64,000 nucleotides of DNA, taken from an uncultured Sphingomonadaceae bacterium. GTDB lineage: Bacteria > Pseudomonadota > Alphaproteobacteria > Sphingomonadales > Sphingomonadaceae. The notes below the pieces were generated by a model. The model was given only the letters and a program-made list of their open reading frames with translations. It made no database searches and was not told where the DNA came from. Location: contig CANMQE010000001.1 of NCBI GenBank assembly GCA_947499975.1, positions 682,001 through 746,000 of the forward strand, given 5' to 3'. Made by a program: the position numbers and the translations under genes. Positions 37,936-47,235 of the stretch are shown here, one piece after another (within the stretch, counting starts at the first letter, position 1; every line of letters begins with the position of its first letter).

Positions 37936-38517
37936 ATGGCTGCAAAAAATACCGCCGATGGCGAACCCATCGTCATCAAGAAATACGCCAACCGGCGCCT
38001 CTACAACACGCAAAGCTCCAGCTACATCACGCTGGACGATCTAGCGCGGATGGTTCGCACTGGGGTCGATTTCAAGGTGCTCGATGCAAAGTCGGGCAAT
38101 GACATCACTCACGCCATCCTGACGCAGATCATCATGGAAGAAGAAGCGCACGGCGAGCAGATGCTGCCTGTCAGTTTCCTGCGCGATCTCATCTCCATGT
38201 ACGGCAATTCGATGCAGAGCATGATGCCGCCCTACCTCGAAGCGGCGATGGACAGTTTCCGCACCAACCAGTCGTCTTTGCGCGAAGCATTTCAGTCCAG
38301 CATGGGCGCGGATGCCTTTTCCAAGATGGCAGAGCAGAACATGGCAATGTTCCAGGCCGCCGCCGGTGCGTTCATTCCGGGTGCCGGCGCTGTGCCCGGT
38401 GCATCAGGTAGGAACGGGAAGGAGCAGCAGAAGCCCGCTTCCAACACAGAGGACATCGATACGCTGAAAGCACAGATGGCCGAGATGCAGAGCAAGCTGG
38501 ACAAGCTGGCCAAATAG
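37936..38517 (+). CDS. phaR: Polyhydroxyalkanoate synthesis repressor PhaR
   Basis: Regulator of PHA storage that binds both DNA and PHA granules. The N-terminal PHB/PHA accumulation regulator domain is clear: IVIKKYANRRLYNTQSSSYITLDDL at about 10-34, then FKVLDAKSGNDITHAILTQIIMEEE. The C-terminal half is amphipathic and granule-associating, ending in a short coiled coil (DIDTLKAQMAEMQSKLDKL). GGGGAAG precedes ATG 37936; a GTG at 37921 is an alternative. An imperfect inverted repeat (CTAAGTT, 8 nt, AACTCAG at 37899-37920) lies just upstream and might be an autoregulatory site. No PHA synthase is in the window. Confidence 0.92.
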   Translation: MAAKNTADGEPIVIKKYANRRLYNTQSSSYITLDDLARMVRTGVDFKVLDAKSGNDITHAILTQIIMEEEAHGEQMLPVSFLRDLISMYGNSMQSMMPPYLEAAMDSFRTNQSSLREAFQSSMGADAFSKMAEQNMAMFQAAAGAFIPGAGAVPGASGRNGKEQQKPASNTEDIDTLKAQMAEMQSKLDKLAK

Positions 38518-38618
38518 GGCCGGAAAAGCACCGCCGCATCATCGCAAGTCTCGACATGACGCACGCGCGGCGTCATGGGGGCTTTCGTGTCTGTCTGATC
38601 CACGGAAAAAACCTGCCT

Positions 38619-40163
38619 ATGTCCGCCATTCGTCATGCCCTCAGCACCAAGCGTGAAGATGATTTCGCCGCCTGGTACCAGGAAGTCATCGCTTCTGCCG
38701 ACATGGCGGAGGAATCGGGTGTGCGCGGCTGCATGGTCATCAAGCCGTGGGGCTATGGCATCTGGGAGCGGATGCAACGCCTGCTGGACGACAGGATCAA
38801 GGCGGCAGGCGTGCAGAATGCCTATTTCCCCCTGTTCATCCCGCTCAAGAATTTCGAGCGCGAGGCGGAGCATGTCGACGGTTTTGCCAAGGAAATGGCC
38901 GTTGTGACGCACCACCGCCTCATCGCGGACGGAGAGGGCGGACTGATCCCCGATCCCGAGGCCAAGCTGGAAGAACCGCTGGTGGTGCGCCCCACGTCCG
39001 AAACCATCATCGGCGATGCGATGAGCCGCTGGATACAGAGCTGGCGCGACCTGCCGCTGCGCCTGAACCAGTGGGCCAATGTGGTGCGCTGGGAAATGCG
39101 CACACGGATGTTCCTGCGCACCAGTGAATTCCTCTGGCAGGAAGGCCATTCCGCCCACGCCAGCGCGCAGGAGGCGAAGGACGAGACGATGATGGCGCTG
39201 GAAATGTACCGCGCCTTTGCCGAAGAAGACGTGGCGCTTCCGGTTGTGGCCGGTGAAAAGCCGGAGAACGAGCGGTTTCCCGGTGCCGTGGAAACCTGGT
39301 CGATCGAGGCCATGATGCAGGATGGTAAGGCGCTGCAGGCAGGCACCAGCCATTACCTCGGCACCAATTTCGCCCACGCGGCCAACATCAAGTACCAGAA
39401 CCGCGAAGGCCGCGAGACGCTGGCCCACACGGTAAGCTGGGGCGTATCCACCCGCATGGTGGGCGGCCTGATCATGACGCATGGCGATGACGACGGGCTG
39501 CGCGTGCCGCCTGCGCTCGCGCCGTTCCAGGTGGTGATCCTGCCGATGCTGCGCGAAAAGCCGGAAGACGAGGCGCTGCTGGAGTATTGCGAAGGGCTGA
39601 GGGCGGCGATCGCTGGCCAGTCGGCGCTTGGTGAAACGGTTCGCGTGCTGCTGGATACACGCCCCGGCAAGGCCGCGGCGAAGCGTTGGGACTGGGTGCG
39701 CAAGGGCGCGCCAATCATCATCGAAGTCGGCGGGCGGGACATGGAAGGCGGCGTCGTCAGCCTGCTGCGCCGTGACAGGCTGTGGAACATGGACACGGGC
39801 AAGCCCGCCTTCCAGAACCCTGATCGCGATCTGTGCGCACAAAGCGTGCCGACAATCCTTGCCGACATGCAGAACGGTCTGTTGACCCAAGCGCGCGAAC
39901 GCCGCGATGCCAATATCCGCCGCGACGTTACCGATATGGACGCTCTGGCCGCGCACTTCAGCCGCGATCGGAAATATCCCGGCTGGGTGGAAGTGCAGTG
40001 GGCAAAACCCACAGGCGACGCGCTGGAGAAGGTGGTGGAACAGCTGAAGGAGCTGCGCCTCACCTTACGCAATGTGCCGATGCACGCGCCGCCCGCTGAC
40101 GGCACCTGCATTTTTACGGGCGAGCAGGCGGTGGAACGCGTGTTCGTGGCGCGCGCCTATTGA
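38619..40163 (+). CDS. proS: Prolyl-tRNA synthetase, archaeal/eukaryotic type
   Basis: Class II synthetase charging tRNA-Pro. The 514 residues follow the archaeal/eukaryote-like (ProS type 3) pattern: CMVIKPWGYGIWERMQRLLD near 40, LVVRPTSETIIG near 125, RWEMRTRMFLRTSEFLWQEGHSAHAS near 160, GTSHYLGTNFA near 243 and SWGVSTRMVGGLIMTHGDDDGL near 275. The INS editing domain of the E. coli type is absent, and it does not resemble the short alphaproteobacterial ProRS. The C-terminal part holds the anticodon-binding domain and a tail ending RAY rather than with a zinc-binding module. The ATG at 38619 begins MSAIRHALSTKRED; upstream open codons look spurious. A strong terminator hairpin follows. Confidence 0.93.
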   Translation: MSAIRHALSTKREDDFAAWYQEVIASADMAEESGVRGCMVIKPWGYGIWERMQRLLDDRIKAAGVQNAYFPLFIPLKNFEREAEHVDGFAKEMAVVTHHRLIADGEGGLIPDPEAKLEEPLVVRPTSETIIGDAMSRWIQSWRDLPLRLNQWANVVRWEMRTRMFLRTSEFLWQEGHSAHASAQEAKDETMMALEMYRAFAEEDVALPVVAGEKPENERFPGAVETWSIEAMMQDGKALQAGTSHYLGTNFAHAANIKYQNREGRETLAHTVSWGVSTRMVGGLIMTHGDDDGLRVPPALAPFQVVILPMLREKPEDEALLEYCEGLRAAIAGQSALGETVRVLLDTRPGKAAAKRWDWVRKGAPIIIEVGGRDMEGGVVSLLRRDRLWNMDTGKPAFQNPDRDLCAQSVPTILADMQNGLLTQARERRDANIRRDVTDMDALAAHFSRDRKYPGWVEVQWAKPTGDALEKVVEQLKELRLTLRNVPMHAPPADGTCIFTGEQAVERVFVARAY

Positions 40164-40215
40164 TGATCGACAGGCCGCCGCGGTCTGAAACGCGCGGCGG
40201 CCTGATCAATCATCA
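40161..40215. terminator. Long bidirectional terminator between proS and the M3 peptidase gene
   Basis: The core stem is a perfect 12-bp pair, CAGGCCGCCGCG (40171-40182) with CGCGGCGGCCTG (40193-40204), around a 10-nt loop. Outside it TGATGATCGA and ATCAATCATCA pair with one mismatch and a bulge, so both stop codons (TGA at 40161 forward, TGA at 40215 reverse) sit in the base of the stem. It serves both convergent genes. Confidence 0.75.
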
Positions 40216-42210
40216 CTCCGCCGGGAGACCCTTCTCCAGATCGCGCTGGAACGCATCAAACGAGATGTCGCGGCCGACGAAATCGCGCACCAGTTCGGCC
40301 GCGGGGCGTGAACCGCCAGGCTCCAGCACCAGCCGGCGATAATCCGCAGCGGTCTCCGGATTGGTCAGCCCCTCTTCCACGAAGCGGCTGAACATGTCGG
40401 CCGCAATCACGCGGGACCAGCCGTAGGTGTAATAGGCCGCGCCATAGCCATCCAGATGGCCGAAGGCCGCCTGCATTTCAGACGTCGGGGAAATCGGCAC
40501 GAGCGAGTAGGCCTGCTGCCACTCGCGCGTTGCCTCGCCCAGATCATTCGGCGTGGGCTGGGTGTAGAGATTGTAGGAGGTCGCCGTCAGCCCCAGCTGG
40601 CGCATCTCGAACATGCCCTGGTTGAAATGGCGCACGGCGTTCATCCGCTCCACCAGATCGCGCGGGATCGTCTCACCTTCCGCGTTCACCGCGAAGGTGG
40701 AAAGCGTGTCGTAATCATAGACCCAGTTTTCCAGGATCTGCGAGGGCGCTTCGATAAAATCCCATTCCACGTTGATCATGCTGGTGCCCGCCAGTTCATG
40801 ACGGCTGCCGAAGATGTAATGCAGCACGTGGCCGAATTCGTGCAGGAAGGTCGTCACCTGTCCGTGCACCATCAGCCCTTCCGGCATGTTCTGCACCAGC
40901 GACGCGACAGGCACCTGGCCGGGTTCGGGTGATCCGCTGAAAAGCGGAACGACGTTGGCGTGAGTGTACTTGCCGGGGCGGGGGTGGGAATCGAGATAGA
41001 AACGCCCGATCACCTCGCCATCCTCCACCAGTTCATACGCGCCGACGCTTTCGTGCCAGACAGGCGTATCCCATTCGCGCACCTCCACGTCGAACAGCTT
41101 CTGCGTCAGGTCGAAAATGCCATCGCGCACGTTGTCATGCAGGAAGTACTCGCGAGCCTCCTGCGGATCGTAGGCGTAATTCGCCTGCTGAACCTTGGGA
41201 GAGAGCCAGCCGAGCTGATAGGATTCGATACGCTCGGCACCGGGGCGAAGCTGCTGCAACACGGCCAGCGCCTGATCGTAATCCGCCTGCGCCACGGGCC
41301 GGGCGGCGGCATCCGTTTGCGCAATCAGGTCTTCCACCTTCTGCGGCGTGTCCAGCATCCGGTTGGAAAATTGCAGCGCGGCATAGTTTTCAAAGCCGGT
41401 CAGTTCGGCCAGTTCGGCGCGCAGGGCGAAGACCTGGCGCAGCACGTCGTCATTGGCGGGATAGGCGCGCTGGCCGTAAACCTGTGCATACCGCTCTCGC
41501 AGATTGTCGCTATCGGCATATGTCATCACCGGCACGTAGTCGGTCGATGCTGTGGTGAGCGTGATCGTGCCGTTCTCGCCCACCTCACGGGCATCGATGT
41601 AATCCTGTGGCAGGCCAGCCAGTTCTTCGGGCGTTACATCGATGGTGCGCACATCCTCTGCAATGTTGCGGGCGAATTCGGTGCTGAGCGCCGCCAGCGC
41701 ATCGTTGATTTCCTGCACGCGAGCGCGCTTGTCTTCGTCAAGAGAGACACCGGCCCGGCGGAAGGCCGCCATCGTGTCGCTGTAATAGTTCTGCACCATC
41801 GCATCGGCACCCGATACGTCCAGCGCGGAAAGGCGATCGTAAAGCGGGCGCGAAAGGCTGATTTCGCTGGAGAGGCCAGTGAGCCGCGCCGCGCAGGCGC
41901 CACCTGCATCGCGCTGCTCTGGCGTCAGCAGAACCTGCTGGTACAGTCCAGCCTCGGATGAACCGGAGAACAGCAGCGCGGTTATATCGTCATACCGCTC
42001 CAGAGTGTTCGCAATCGTCGCCGCCTCGCTGTCTCCCAGCATCGCATCGCGGCGCAAATCCACTTGCCCGGCGTAGAAATCGCAGCGCGCATTGATCTGT
42101 TCCACGCTCGGATCGGTCATCACCGGGCCAAGGATGCGATAGATGTCGCTGGCCTGCACAGGTGCGGTGATTGCGGTGGTGGCAGCCAGTGCCAGCGCGA
42201 TTGTCCTCAT
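40213..42210 (-). CDS. Secreted M3 family metallopeptidase
   Basis: A zinc peptidase of 665 residues in the thimet oligopeptidase/Dcp family. The signal peptide MRTIALALAATTAITAPVQA places it in the periplasm. The zinc motif is HEFGHVLHY near 455, with the further Glu supplied by the ENWVYDYD region downstream. PYTYGWSR-type wording near the C-terminus (AYYTYGWSRVIAADMF) carries the substrate Tyr of this family. It probably degrades peptides of moderate length in the periplasm. It is divergent from the secreted M28 peptidase gene, suggesting a peptide-scavenging pair. Confidence 0.91.
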   Translation of the reverse strand: MRTIALALAATTAITAPVQASDIYRILGPVMTDPSVEQINARCDFYAGQVDLRRDAMLGDSEAATIANTLERYDDITALLFSGSSEAGLYQQVLLTPEQRDAGGACAARLTGLSSEISLSRPLYDRLSALDVSGADAMVQNYYSDTMAAFRRAGVSLDEDKRARVQEINDALAALSTEFARNIAEDVRTIDVTPEELAGLPQDYIDAREVGENGTITLTTASTDYVPVMTYADSDNLRERYAQVYGQRAYPANDDVLRQVFALRAELAELTGFENYAALQFSNRMLDTPQKVEDLIAQTDAAARPVAQADYDQALAVLQQLRPGAERIESYQLGWLSPKVQQANYAYDPQEAREYFLHDNVRDGIFDLTQKLFDVEVREWDTPVWHESVGAYELVEDGEVIGRFYLDSHPRPGKYTHANVVPLFSGSPEPGQVPVASLVQNMPEGLMVHGQVTTFLHEFGHVLHYIFGSRHELAGTSMINVEWDFIEAPSQILENWVYDYDTLSTFAVNAEGETIPRDLVERMNAVRHFNQGMFEMRQLGLTATSYNLYTQPTPNDLGEATREWQQAYSLVPISPTSEMQAAFGHLDGYGAAYYTYGWSRVIAADMFSRFVEEGLTNPETAADYRRLVLEPGGSRPAAELVRDFVGRDISFDAFQRDLEKGLPAE

Positions 42211-42329
42211 TCAGCTTTACCCCTGGAACTCACCCCCCGATGGGCGATGCGTAGCGGGATACAATCAACTGGTTACACCCGCAATCGGCTATCTTGCATT
42301 GCCGCGCGGGATCGGCGATCCTCCTGCAA

Positions 42330-43706
42330 ATGCGCACCTTTATCTTCACAGCGACCCTGATCGCCGCCGCCACCCCTTTCGCAGCAACTCCTGCAACCGC
42401 CCATGACCCGGTCCGCAATCCTGCCGCGCCGATTTCGGCAGAACGGTTGCAGGATGATGTCGAGACCATGGTGTCCTTCGGCACGCGACACACCCTTTCC
42501 AGCCTGGACGATCCGGAGCGCGGCATCGGCGCGGCGCTGGATTGGGGCAGGGCCGAGTTCGAGGAAGCGAGCGCGGCCTGCGGCGGATGCCTGGATGTCA
42601 GTTTCGTGGAGCGCGAGATGGAAGGGCGCCGCATTCCCGAGCCCGTGCTGATCCGCAACGCCATCGCCATCCAGCGCGGGACGGAACGCCCTGACGAGGT
42701 GGTGATCATCCAGGGCCATATCGACAGCCGCGCTTCCGATGTGATGGACGCCACCAGCGAAGCACCCGGCGCGAACGACAACGCCAGCGGCAGCGCTCTT
42801 GTGCTGGAAGCAGCCCGCGCGCTCAGCCAGAACGAATATCCCACCACCATCGTTTATGCGCTGCTGATGGGCGAGGAGCAGGGCCTCTACGGCGGCAATC
42901 TGCTGGCCGATTATGCCATGGAGCAGGGCTGGACGGTGAAGGCCGTGCTGAACAACGACGTCGTCGGCGGCTCCTGCGGGTCCGATGGGGTGTGCGATGC
43001 ACAGCACGTGCGCGTGTTCTCCGAAGGCGTGCGCGCCGATGCGGATGAGGAACTGCGCGGGCGGATGCGCAGCCTTGGCGGCTCCAATGACAGCCCCAGC
43101 CGCAATCTCTCGCGCTTTCTTGACCAATTGGCTGATGGCGAGCCGACCGGCCTCGACGTGCGGCAGACCTGGCGCAGCGATCGCATGGGGCGCGGCGGGG
43201 ACCACCTGCCTTTCCTCGATCGCGGCTTCCCCGCCGTGCGCCTTTCGGTGGCCATAGAGGATTACGAGCACCAGCATCAGGATCTGCGCGTGGAAGACGG
43301 CACGCGGTTTGGCGACACGATCGACGAGATGGATTTCAATTATCTCGCCGATGTCACCCGGCTGAACGTGCGCGCCGCCGATCTGCTGGCGCGCACGCCG
43401 ATGCCGCCCGTCGTACAGGCCGACGGTATCGTGCGGCCGGACGTCTTGTTGCAGTGGGAGCCGGTGGCGGGCGCAGTACGCTACAACGTGTGGCGCCGCC
43501 GCACCGATGATCGCGACTGGAGCTGGCGGGCAGACCTGCGGGACGACCCTGCGGCAGACATCAATTCGCTCGTTCTTGCGCCCGATCGCGGGGATGACTG
43601 GATCTTCGGCGTCAGCTCCATCGGTGCTGATGGCGCGGAAAGCCCCGTCTCCAGCGCCGTGCCCGGCGGACAGTTTTATCCGCTACCCGTCGACAGCGAG
43701 GGTTAG
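42330..43706 (+). CDS. Secreted M28 aminopeptidase
   Basis: A 458-residue exported zinc aminopeptidase. The signal peptide is MRTFIFTATLIAAATPFAA. Metal ligands appear in GHIDSRASDV (His, Asp-type), PGANDNASGSA (bridging Asp near 160) and LMGEEQGLYGG (catalytic Glu pair near 190), with a late His in DRMGRGGDHLPF-type wording near 300. The C-terminal 100 residues (LLQWEPVAGAVRYNVWRR, then FGVSSIGADGAESPVS) form a fibronectin type III-like domain that may bind substrate or surface. The start is chosen at the signal peptide, although no strong Shine-Dalgarno is visible. It faces away from the M3 peptidase gene. Confidence 0.89.
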   Translation: MRTFIFTATLIAAATPFAATPATAHDPVRNPAAPISAERLQDDVETMVSFGTRHTLSSLDDPERGIGAALDWGRAEFEEASAACGGCLDVSFVEREMEGRRIPEPVLIRNAIAIQRGTERPDEVVIIQGHIDSRASDVMDATSEAPGANDNASGSALVLEAARALSQNEYPTTIVYALLMGEEQGLYGGNLLADYAMEQGWTVKAVLNNDVVGGSCGSDGVCDAQHVRVFSEGVRADADEELRGRMRSLGGSNDSPSRNLSRFLDQLADGEPTGLDVRQTWRSDRMGRGGDHLPFLDRGFPAVRLSVAIEDYEHQHQDLRVEDGTRFGDTIDEMDFNYLADVTRLNVRAADLLARTPMPPVVQADGIVRPDVLLQWEPVAGAVRYNVWRRRTDDRDWSWRADLRDDPAADINSLVLAPDRGDDWIFGVSSIGADGAESPVSSAVPGGQFYPLPVDSEG

Positions 43707-43715
43707 CGCCCCCAT

Positions 43716-46088
43716 ATGGCGCGGCATATGAACAAACCGAAAAACACGAAGAAATTTGAAGGCCTGCCCAACAAGGACCAGGTCATGGAATTCATTCGCG
43801 GCTCCGACACGCGTGTCGGCAAGCGCGAAATCGCCAAGCATTTCCGCCTCAAGGGGCAGGAAAAGATCGCCCTCAAGGCGCTGCTGAAAGACATGGCCGA
43901 AGAAGGCCTGATCGATAACGACAAGAGCGCCTATCACAGGATGGGCGGCGTTCCGCGGGTCACGGTGCTGAAGATCGTCGAGATCGACGATGGCGAGCCC
44001 CTCGCAGTTCCCGAGACCTGGGATCCCGACGATGGCAGCGCCCCGCCGCGCCTGCGGGTGATCGAGAAGAAGAAACAGGCCGCCCTGCGCACCGGTGACC
44101 GGATCCTGGCTCGAACGGAAGAAAAGGGTAGCGGCTGGCTGGCCCATCCGATGAAGAAGCTGGCCGTCGCCGAAGACCAGATGCTGGGCGTCATCGAGAT
44201 CGACGGCGCGGGCAAGGCTTGGCTGGCCCCCGTGGACAAGCGCGTGCGCAATTCCTCCCGCGTTTCCGACGTGGGCGAGGCCGAGGATGGCCAGCTTGTG
44301 GTGGCAGAGCCCACGGGCCGCGGGCGCAATTCGTCCGTCAAGGTGACGCAGGTGCTTGGCGATCCGCTGGCTCCCAGAAGCTTCAGCCTGATCGCCATTC
44401 AGAAATTCGGCATCCCCAATGTCTTCCCGCAAGAGGTGCTGGACGAGGCACAGAAGGCGGCTCAGCTGGCGGTGTCAGACGAGACGCGCGAGGATCTGCG
44501 CGACCTGCCGATCATCGCCATCGACCCTGCCGACGCGCGCGATCATGACGATGCGATCTGGGCCGAGAGCGATGGGGAAGGGGGCTTCCGCGCCCTCGTT
44601 GCCATTGCCGATGTGTCCTATTACGTGCGGCCCGACAGCAGGCTGGACAAGGAAGCGCGCAAACGCGGCAACTCTGTCTACTTCCCGGACAGGGTGGTGC
44701 CGATGCTGCCAGAGGTGCTTTCCGCCGATGTCTGCTCCTTGCGTGAAGGCGAGGACCGGGCGGCGATGGCCTGCCACCTCACCATCGATGCCGACGGCAA
44801 GGTAACCAACTGGCGCTTCACCCGCGCAATCGTGCGCATCGACAAGGTAATTGCCTACGAAGATGCTCAGGCGCAGATCGACGAAGGCAATGCCAGCGGT
44901 CCCATCAACGCGCTGTGGGCGTGCTGGAAGGCTCTGGCCTCCGCGCGTGACGATCGCGATCCGCTGGATCTGGATCTGCCGGAACGCCGAGTGGAACTGG
45001 GCGAAGATGGCAAGGTTAAGGGTATCAAGGTGCGAGAGCGGCTGGATGCCCACCGCGTGGTGGAAGATTTCATGATCGCGGCCAATGTGGCAGCAGCCAA
45101 GGCACTGGAAAGCAAGGCTTCACCGGTGGTGTATCGCGTTCACGAACCGCCGACCCGCGAGAAGCTGGTTTCGCTGCGCGAATATTTCGATTCCATCGGC
45201 AAGAACCTTGCGCTGGGCCAGGTGATTACGCCGGGCCTGTTCAACCGCATGATCAAGGACGTTTCCGAACCCGCCGAAAAGGCGCTGGTGATGGAAGCGG
45301 TGCTGCGCAGCCAGACGCAGGCCTATTACGGGCCGAAAAATGCCGGCCACTTCGGCCTCGCGCTGGGCAGCTATGCCCACTTTACCTCTCCCATTCGCCG
45401 TTATGCCGATCTGCTTGTGCATCGCGCGCTGGTGGACGCCTACAAGCTGGAACAGCCCAAGCCCAAGGATCAGGCGATCCCCGCCCATTCCGGCCTTTCC
45501 GACAAGGACAGGGACGATCTGGGCAAGGTGACGGAAGCGATCTCCATTACGGAGCGCCGCGCGATGGAGGCAGAGCGCGACACCATCGACCGTTACGTTG
45601 CCGCATGGCTTTCGGGACGCGTCGGAGAGACCTTCGAAACGCGCATAACCGGCGTGCAGAAGTTCGGCTTTTTCGCCACCATCGTGGGCCTCGGCGGAGA
45701 CGGTCTTGTGCCTGTTAGCACGCTGGGCCGCGAGTATTTCACCTATGACGAAGGCGCGCATTCGCTGGTGGGCGAGAACAGCGGCACCAGCTACACCGTG
45801 GGCGATGTGCTGGACCTGCGGCTGGGCGAGGCCAATCCGCTAACCGGTGCCCTGAAGTTCGAGATCCCTGACGGCGATGGTGGCCAGAAGGTCGAACCGC
45901 GCGGAAAACGGCCAGACCGCAAGCCGCGCAAGGGTGGCCCCGGCCAGGGCGGAAAGGGCAAGGGCCAGCGCCGCGACAGGTCGAGCAAGGGCGGAGACAA
46001 GGCCTCTAAAGACTCGGGCGGCAAGCACGCAGTGGGCAAGCGCGGACGGCCCGGTAATATCCGGCATCAAGGGCGCAAAAAGAAGTAG
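43716..46088 (+). CDS. rnr: Ribonuclease R
   Basis: A 3'-5' hydrolytic exoribonuclease able to unwind structured RNA. The 790 residues have an N-terminal winged helix (EFIRGSDTRVGKREIAKHF), cold-shock domains, and the RNB catalytic domain with IDPADARDHDDAIWAE near 270 (four Asp). HFGLALGSYAHFTSPIRRYADLLVHR is near 545, then an S1 domain (FGFFATIVGLGGDGLVPVSTLG). The basic Gly/Lys/Arg tail (about 735-790) helps RNA binding. The start could also be ATG 43728. It follows the M28 gene closely (9 bp) but the functions are unrelated. Confidence 0.94.
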   Translation: MARHMNKPKNTKKFEGLPNKDQVMEFIRGSDTRVGKREIAKHFRLKGQEKIALKALLKDMAEEGLIDNDKSAYHRMGGVPRVTVLKIVEIDDGEPLAVPETWDPDDGSAPPRLRVIEKKKQAALRTGDRILARTEEKGSGWLAHPMKKLAVAEDQMLGVIEIDGAGKAWLAPVDKRVRNSSRVSDVGEAEDGQLVVAEPTGRGRNSSVKVTQVLGDPLAPRSFSLIAIQKFGIPNVFPQEVLDEAQKAAQLAVSDETREDLRDLPIIAIDPADARDHDDAIWAESDGEGGFRALVAIADVSYYVRPDSRLDKEARKRGNSVYFPDRVVPMLPEVLSADVCSLREGEDRAAMACHLTIDADGKVTNWRFTRAIVRIDKVIAYEDAQAQIDEGNASGPINALWACWKALASARDDRDPLDLDLPERRVELGEDGKVKGIKVRERLDAHRVVEDFMIAANVAAAKALESKASPVVYRVHEPPTREKLVSLREYFDSIGKNLALGQVITPGLFNRMIKDVSEPAEKALVMEAVLRSQTQAYYGPKNAGHFGLALGSYAHFTSPIRRYADLLVHRALVDAYKLEQPKPKDQAIPAHSGLSDKDRDDLGKVTEAISITERRAMEAERDTIDRYVAAWLSGRVGETFETRITGVQKFGFFATIVGLGGDGLVPVSTLGREYFTYDEGAHSLVGENSGTSYTVGDVLDLRLGEANPLTGALKFEIPDGDGGQKVEPRGKRPDRKPRKGGPGQGGKGKGQRRDRSSKGGDKASKDSGGKHAVGKRGRPGNIRHQGRKKK

Positions 46089-46147
46089 CGCAGCACTGTA
46101 AGGAACACTGGCGGGCGGCGGTCATTGATCTGGCAAAGGAGAATTCA

Positions 46148-46663
46148 ATGCTCAAGCCAGGTTCCACCGCCCCCGACATCGATCTGCCACTGACGATCGA
46201 TGCGCGTTTCGTGCTTTCTGATCAGACGCCCGAAAACTTCACCATGCTGGTGTTCTATCGCGGCAAACATTGCCCCATTTGCAAACGCTATCTGGAAGAA
46301 CTGGGCGGTCGCCTGTCGGACTTCACCGATCGCGGCGTCAACGTCTTCGCCATCTCGATGGACAGCGAAGATCGCGCCATGGTTACAGATGGTGAGTGGA
46401 AGACCCACGACCTGCCGCTCGTCCACTCCATGGACGAAGACACCGCCCGTGCATGGGGCCTCTACATCAGCGAAGGACGCGATGGCAGCGACGAACCCGA
46501 TCGTTTCAGCGAGCCGGGCCTGTTCCTGCTTAAGCCCGATCGCACGATGCATTTCGCCGTGACCCAGAACGCGCCATTCACGCGACCATCGCTCGATGAA
46601 CTGATCGAGGGTATCGATATCACGCTGGAGAAGGATTATCCCACCCGCGGCACGCTAACTTAG
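46148..46663 (+). CDS. Peroxiredoxin-like (AhpC/TSA) protein
   Basis: A 171-residue thioredoxin-fold protein. The active site is YRGKHCPICKRYLEEL near 38-53, a CxxC arrangement rather than the classical peroxiredoxin TxxC, and so closer to PRX-like or thioredoxin-type reductants. The N-terminus KPGSTAPDIDLPL and FAISMDSEDRAM near 75 are typical of AhpC/TSA. It is cytoplasmic. It probably reduces peroxides or disulfides; a reductant partner is not encoded nearby. AAAGGAG precedes the ATG. Its stop overlaps the facing universal stress gene by 9 bp (CTAACTTAG). Confidence 0.85.
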   Translation: MLKPGSTAPDIDLPLTIDARFVLSDQTPENFTMLVFYRGKHCPICKRYLEELGGRLSDFTDRGVNVFAISMDSEDRAMVTDGEWKTHDLPLVHSMDEDTARAWGLYISEGRDGSDEPDRFSEPGLFLLKPDRTMHFAVTQNAPFTRPSLDELIEGIDITLEKDYPTRGTLT

Positions 46664-47107
46664 GGCGTCGATTTCCTCGCTGGTGAGATTGCCCGGCACG
46701 ATGAAGAGCGGGCAATGCAGGCTGCCGACATGGGTGGAAAAGTGGGTCACCAGTGGCCCCGGCGCACCCTCGGCAGCCGCGCCCAGCACAAGGGCGGCAA
46801 CCTCCGAATGTTCCGCCAGATATTCTTCCACTACGGTCTTCGCATCGCCCACGCGAACGGCGATCTGCGGCATCTTCCCCGATTCGTACATCAGTTCGCC
46901 CGCGGCCGAGTTTGCCAGCACTTCCGCGCGGTCGCGCGCCTCCTCCTCGATGGTGGCCTGAACGCCGCCGAAGGCGTTGAAAGACTGGCGTTCCACCAGT
47001 GCCAGCAGATGCACCACGCCGCCCGTCTTCGCCGCACGCCGCGCGGCAAATCGCAGCGCCGTGCGCGCTTCTTCGCTCTCGTCAATGATCGTGAGATAGA
47101 CCCGCAT
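46655..47107 (-). CDS. Universal stress protein (UspA family)
   Basis: A 150-residue protein with the single Usp domain: [23 protein letters not shown] at 3-25, then [37 protein letters not shown]. The ATP-binding G-x2-G-x9-G-S/T pattern is only partly kept: G-A-A-A-E-G then FSTHVG. This may mean no ATP binding. ATG 47107 follows GGGAG; the frame continues 24 codons upstream without conservation. It is divergent from pdhC across 128 bp and overlaps the peroxiredoxin-like gene tail to tail. Confidence 0.87.
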   Translation of the reverse strand: MRVYLTIIDESEEARTALRFAARRAAKTGGVVHLLALVERQSFNAFGGVQATIEEEARDRAEVLANSAAGELMYESGKMPQIAVRVGDAKTVVEEYLAEHSEVAALVLGAAAEGAPGPLVTHFSTHVGSLHCPLFIVPGNLTSEEIDALS

Positions 47108-47235
47108 CAAATATTCTCCCGGTCGCTGGTATCGTAGGAAACCTTGATTTCCGCAAGATCCCTTGCCCCGCGCCGCCAAATTGGCCAGAGAGCGAAGCCA
47201 CGCGAATACACGCTTTCAGGGAGCTAAGCGCCTCA

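Noticed and set aside
38292..39956. 554-codon minus-strand frame over phaR and proS
   Set aside because: It is antisense to confident genes, and its composition is that of a shadow frame.
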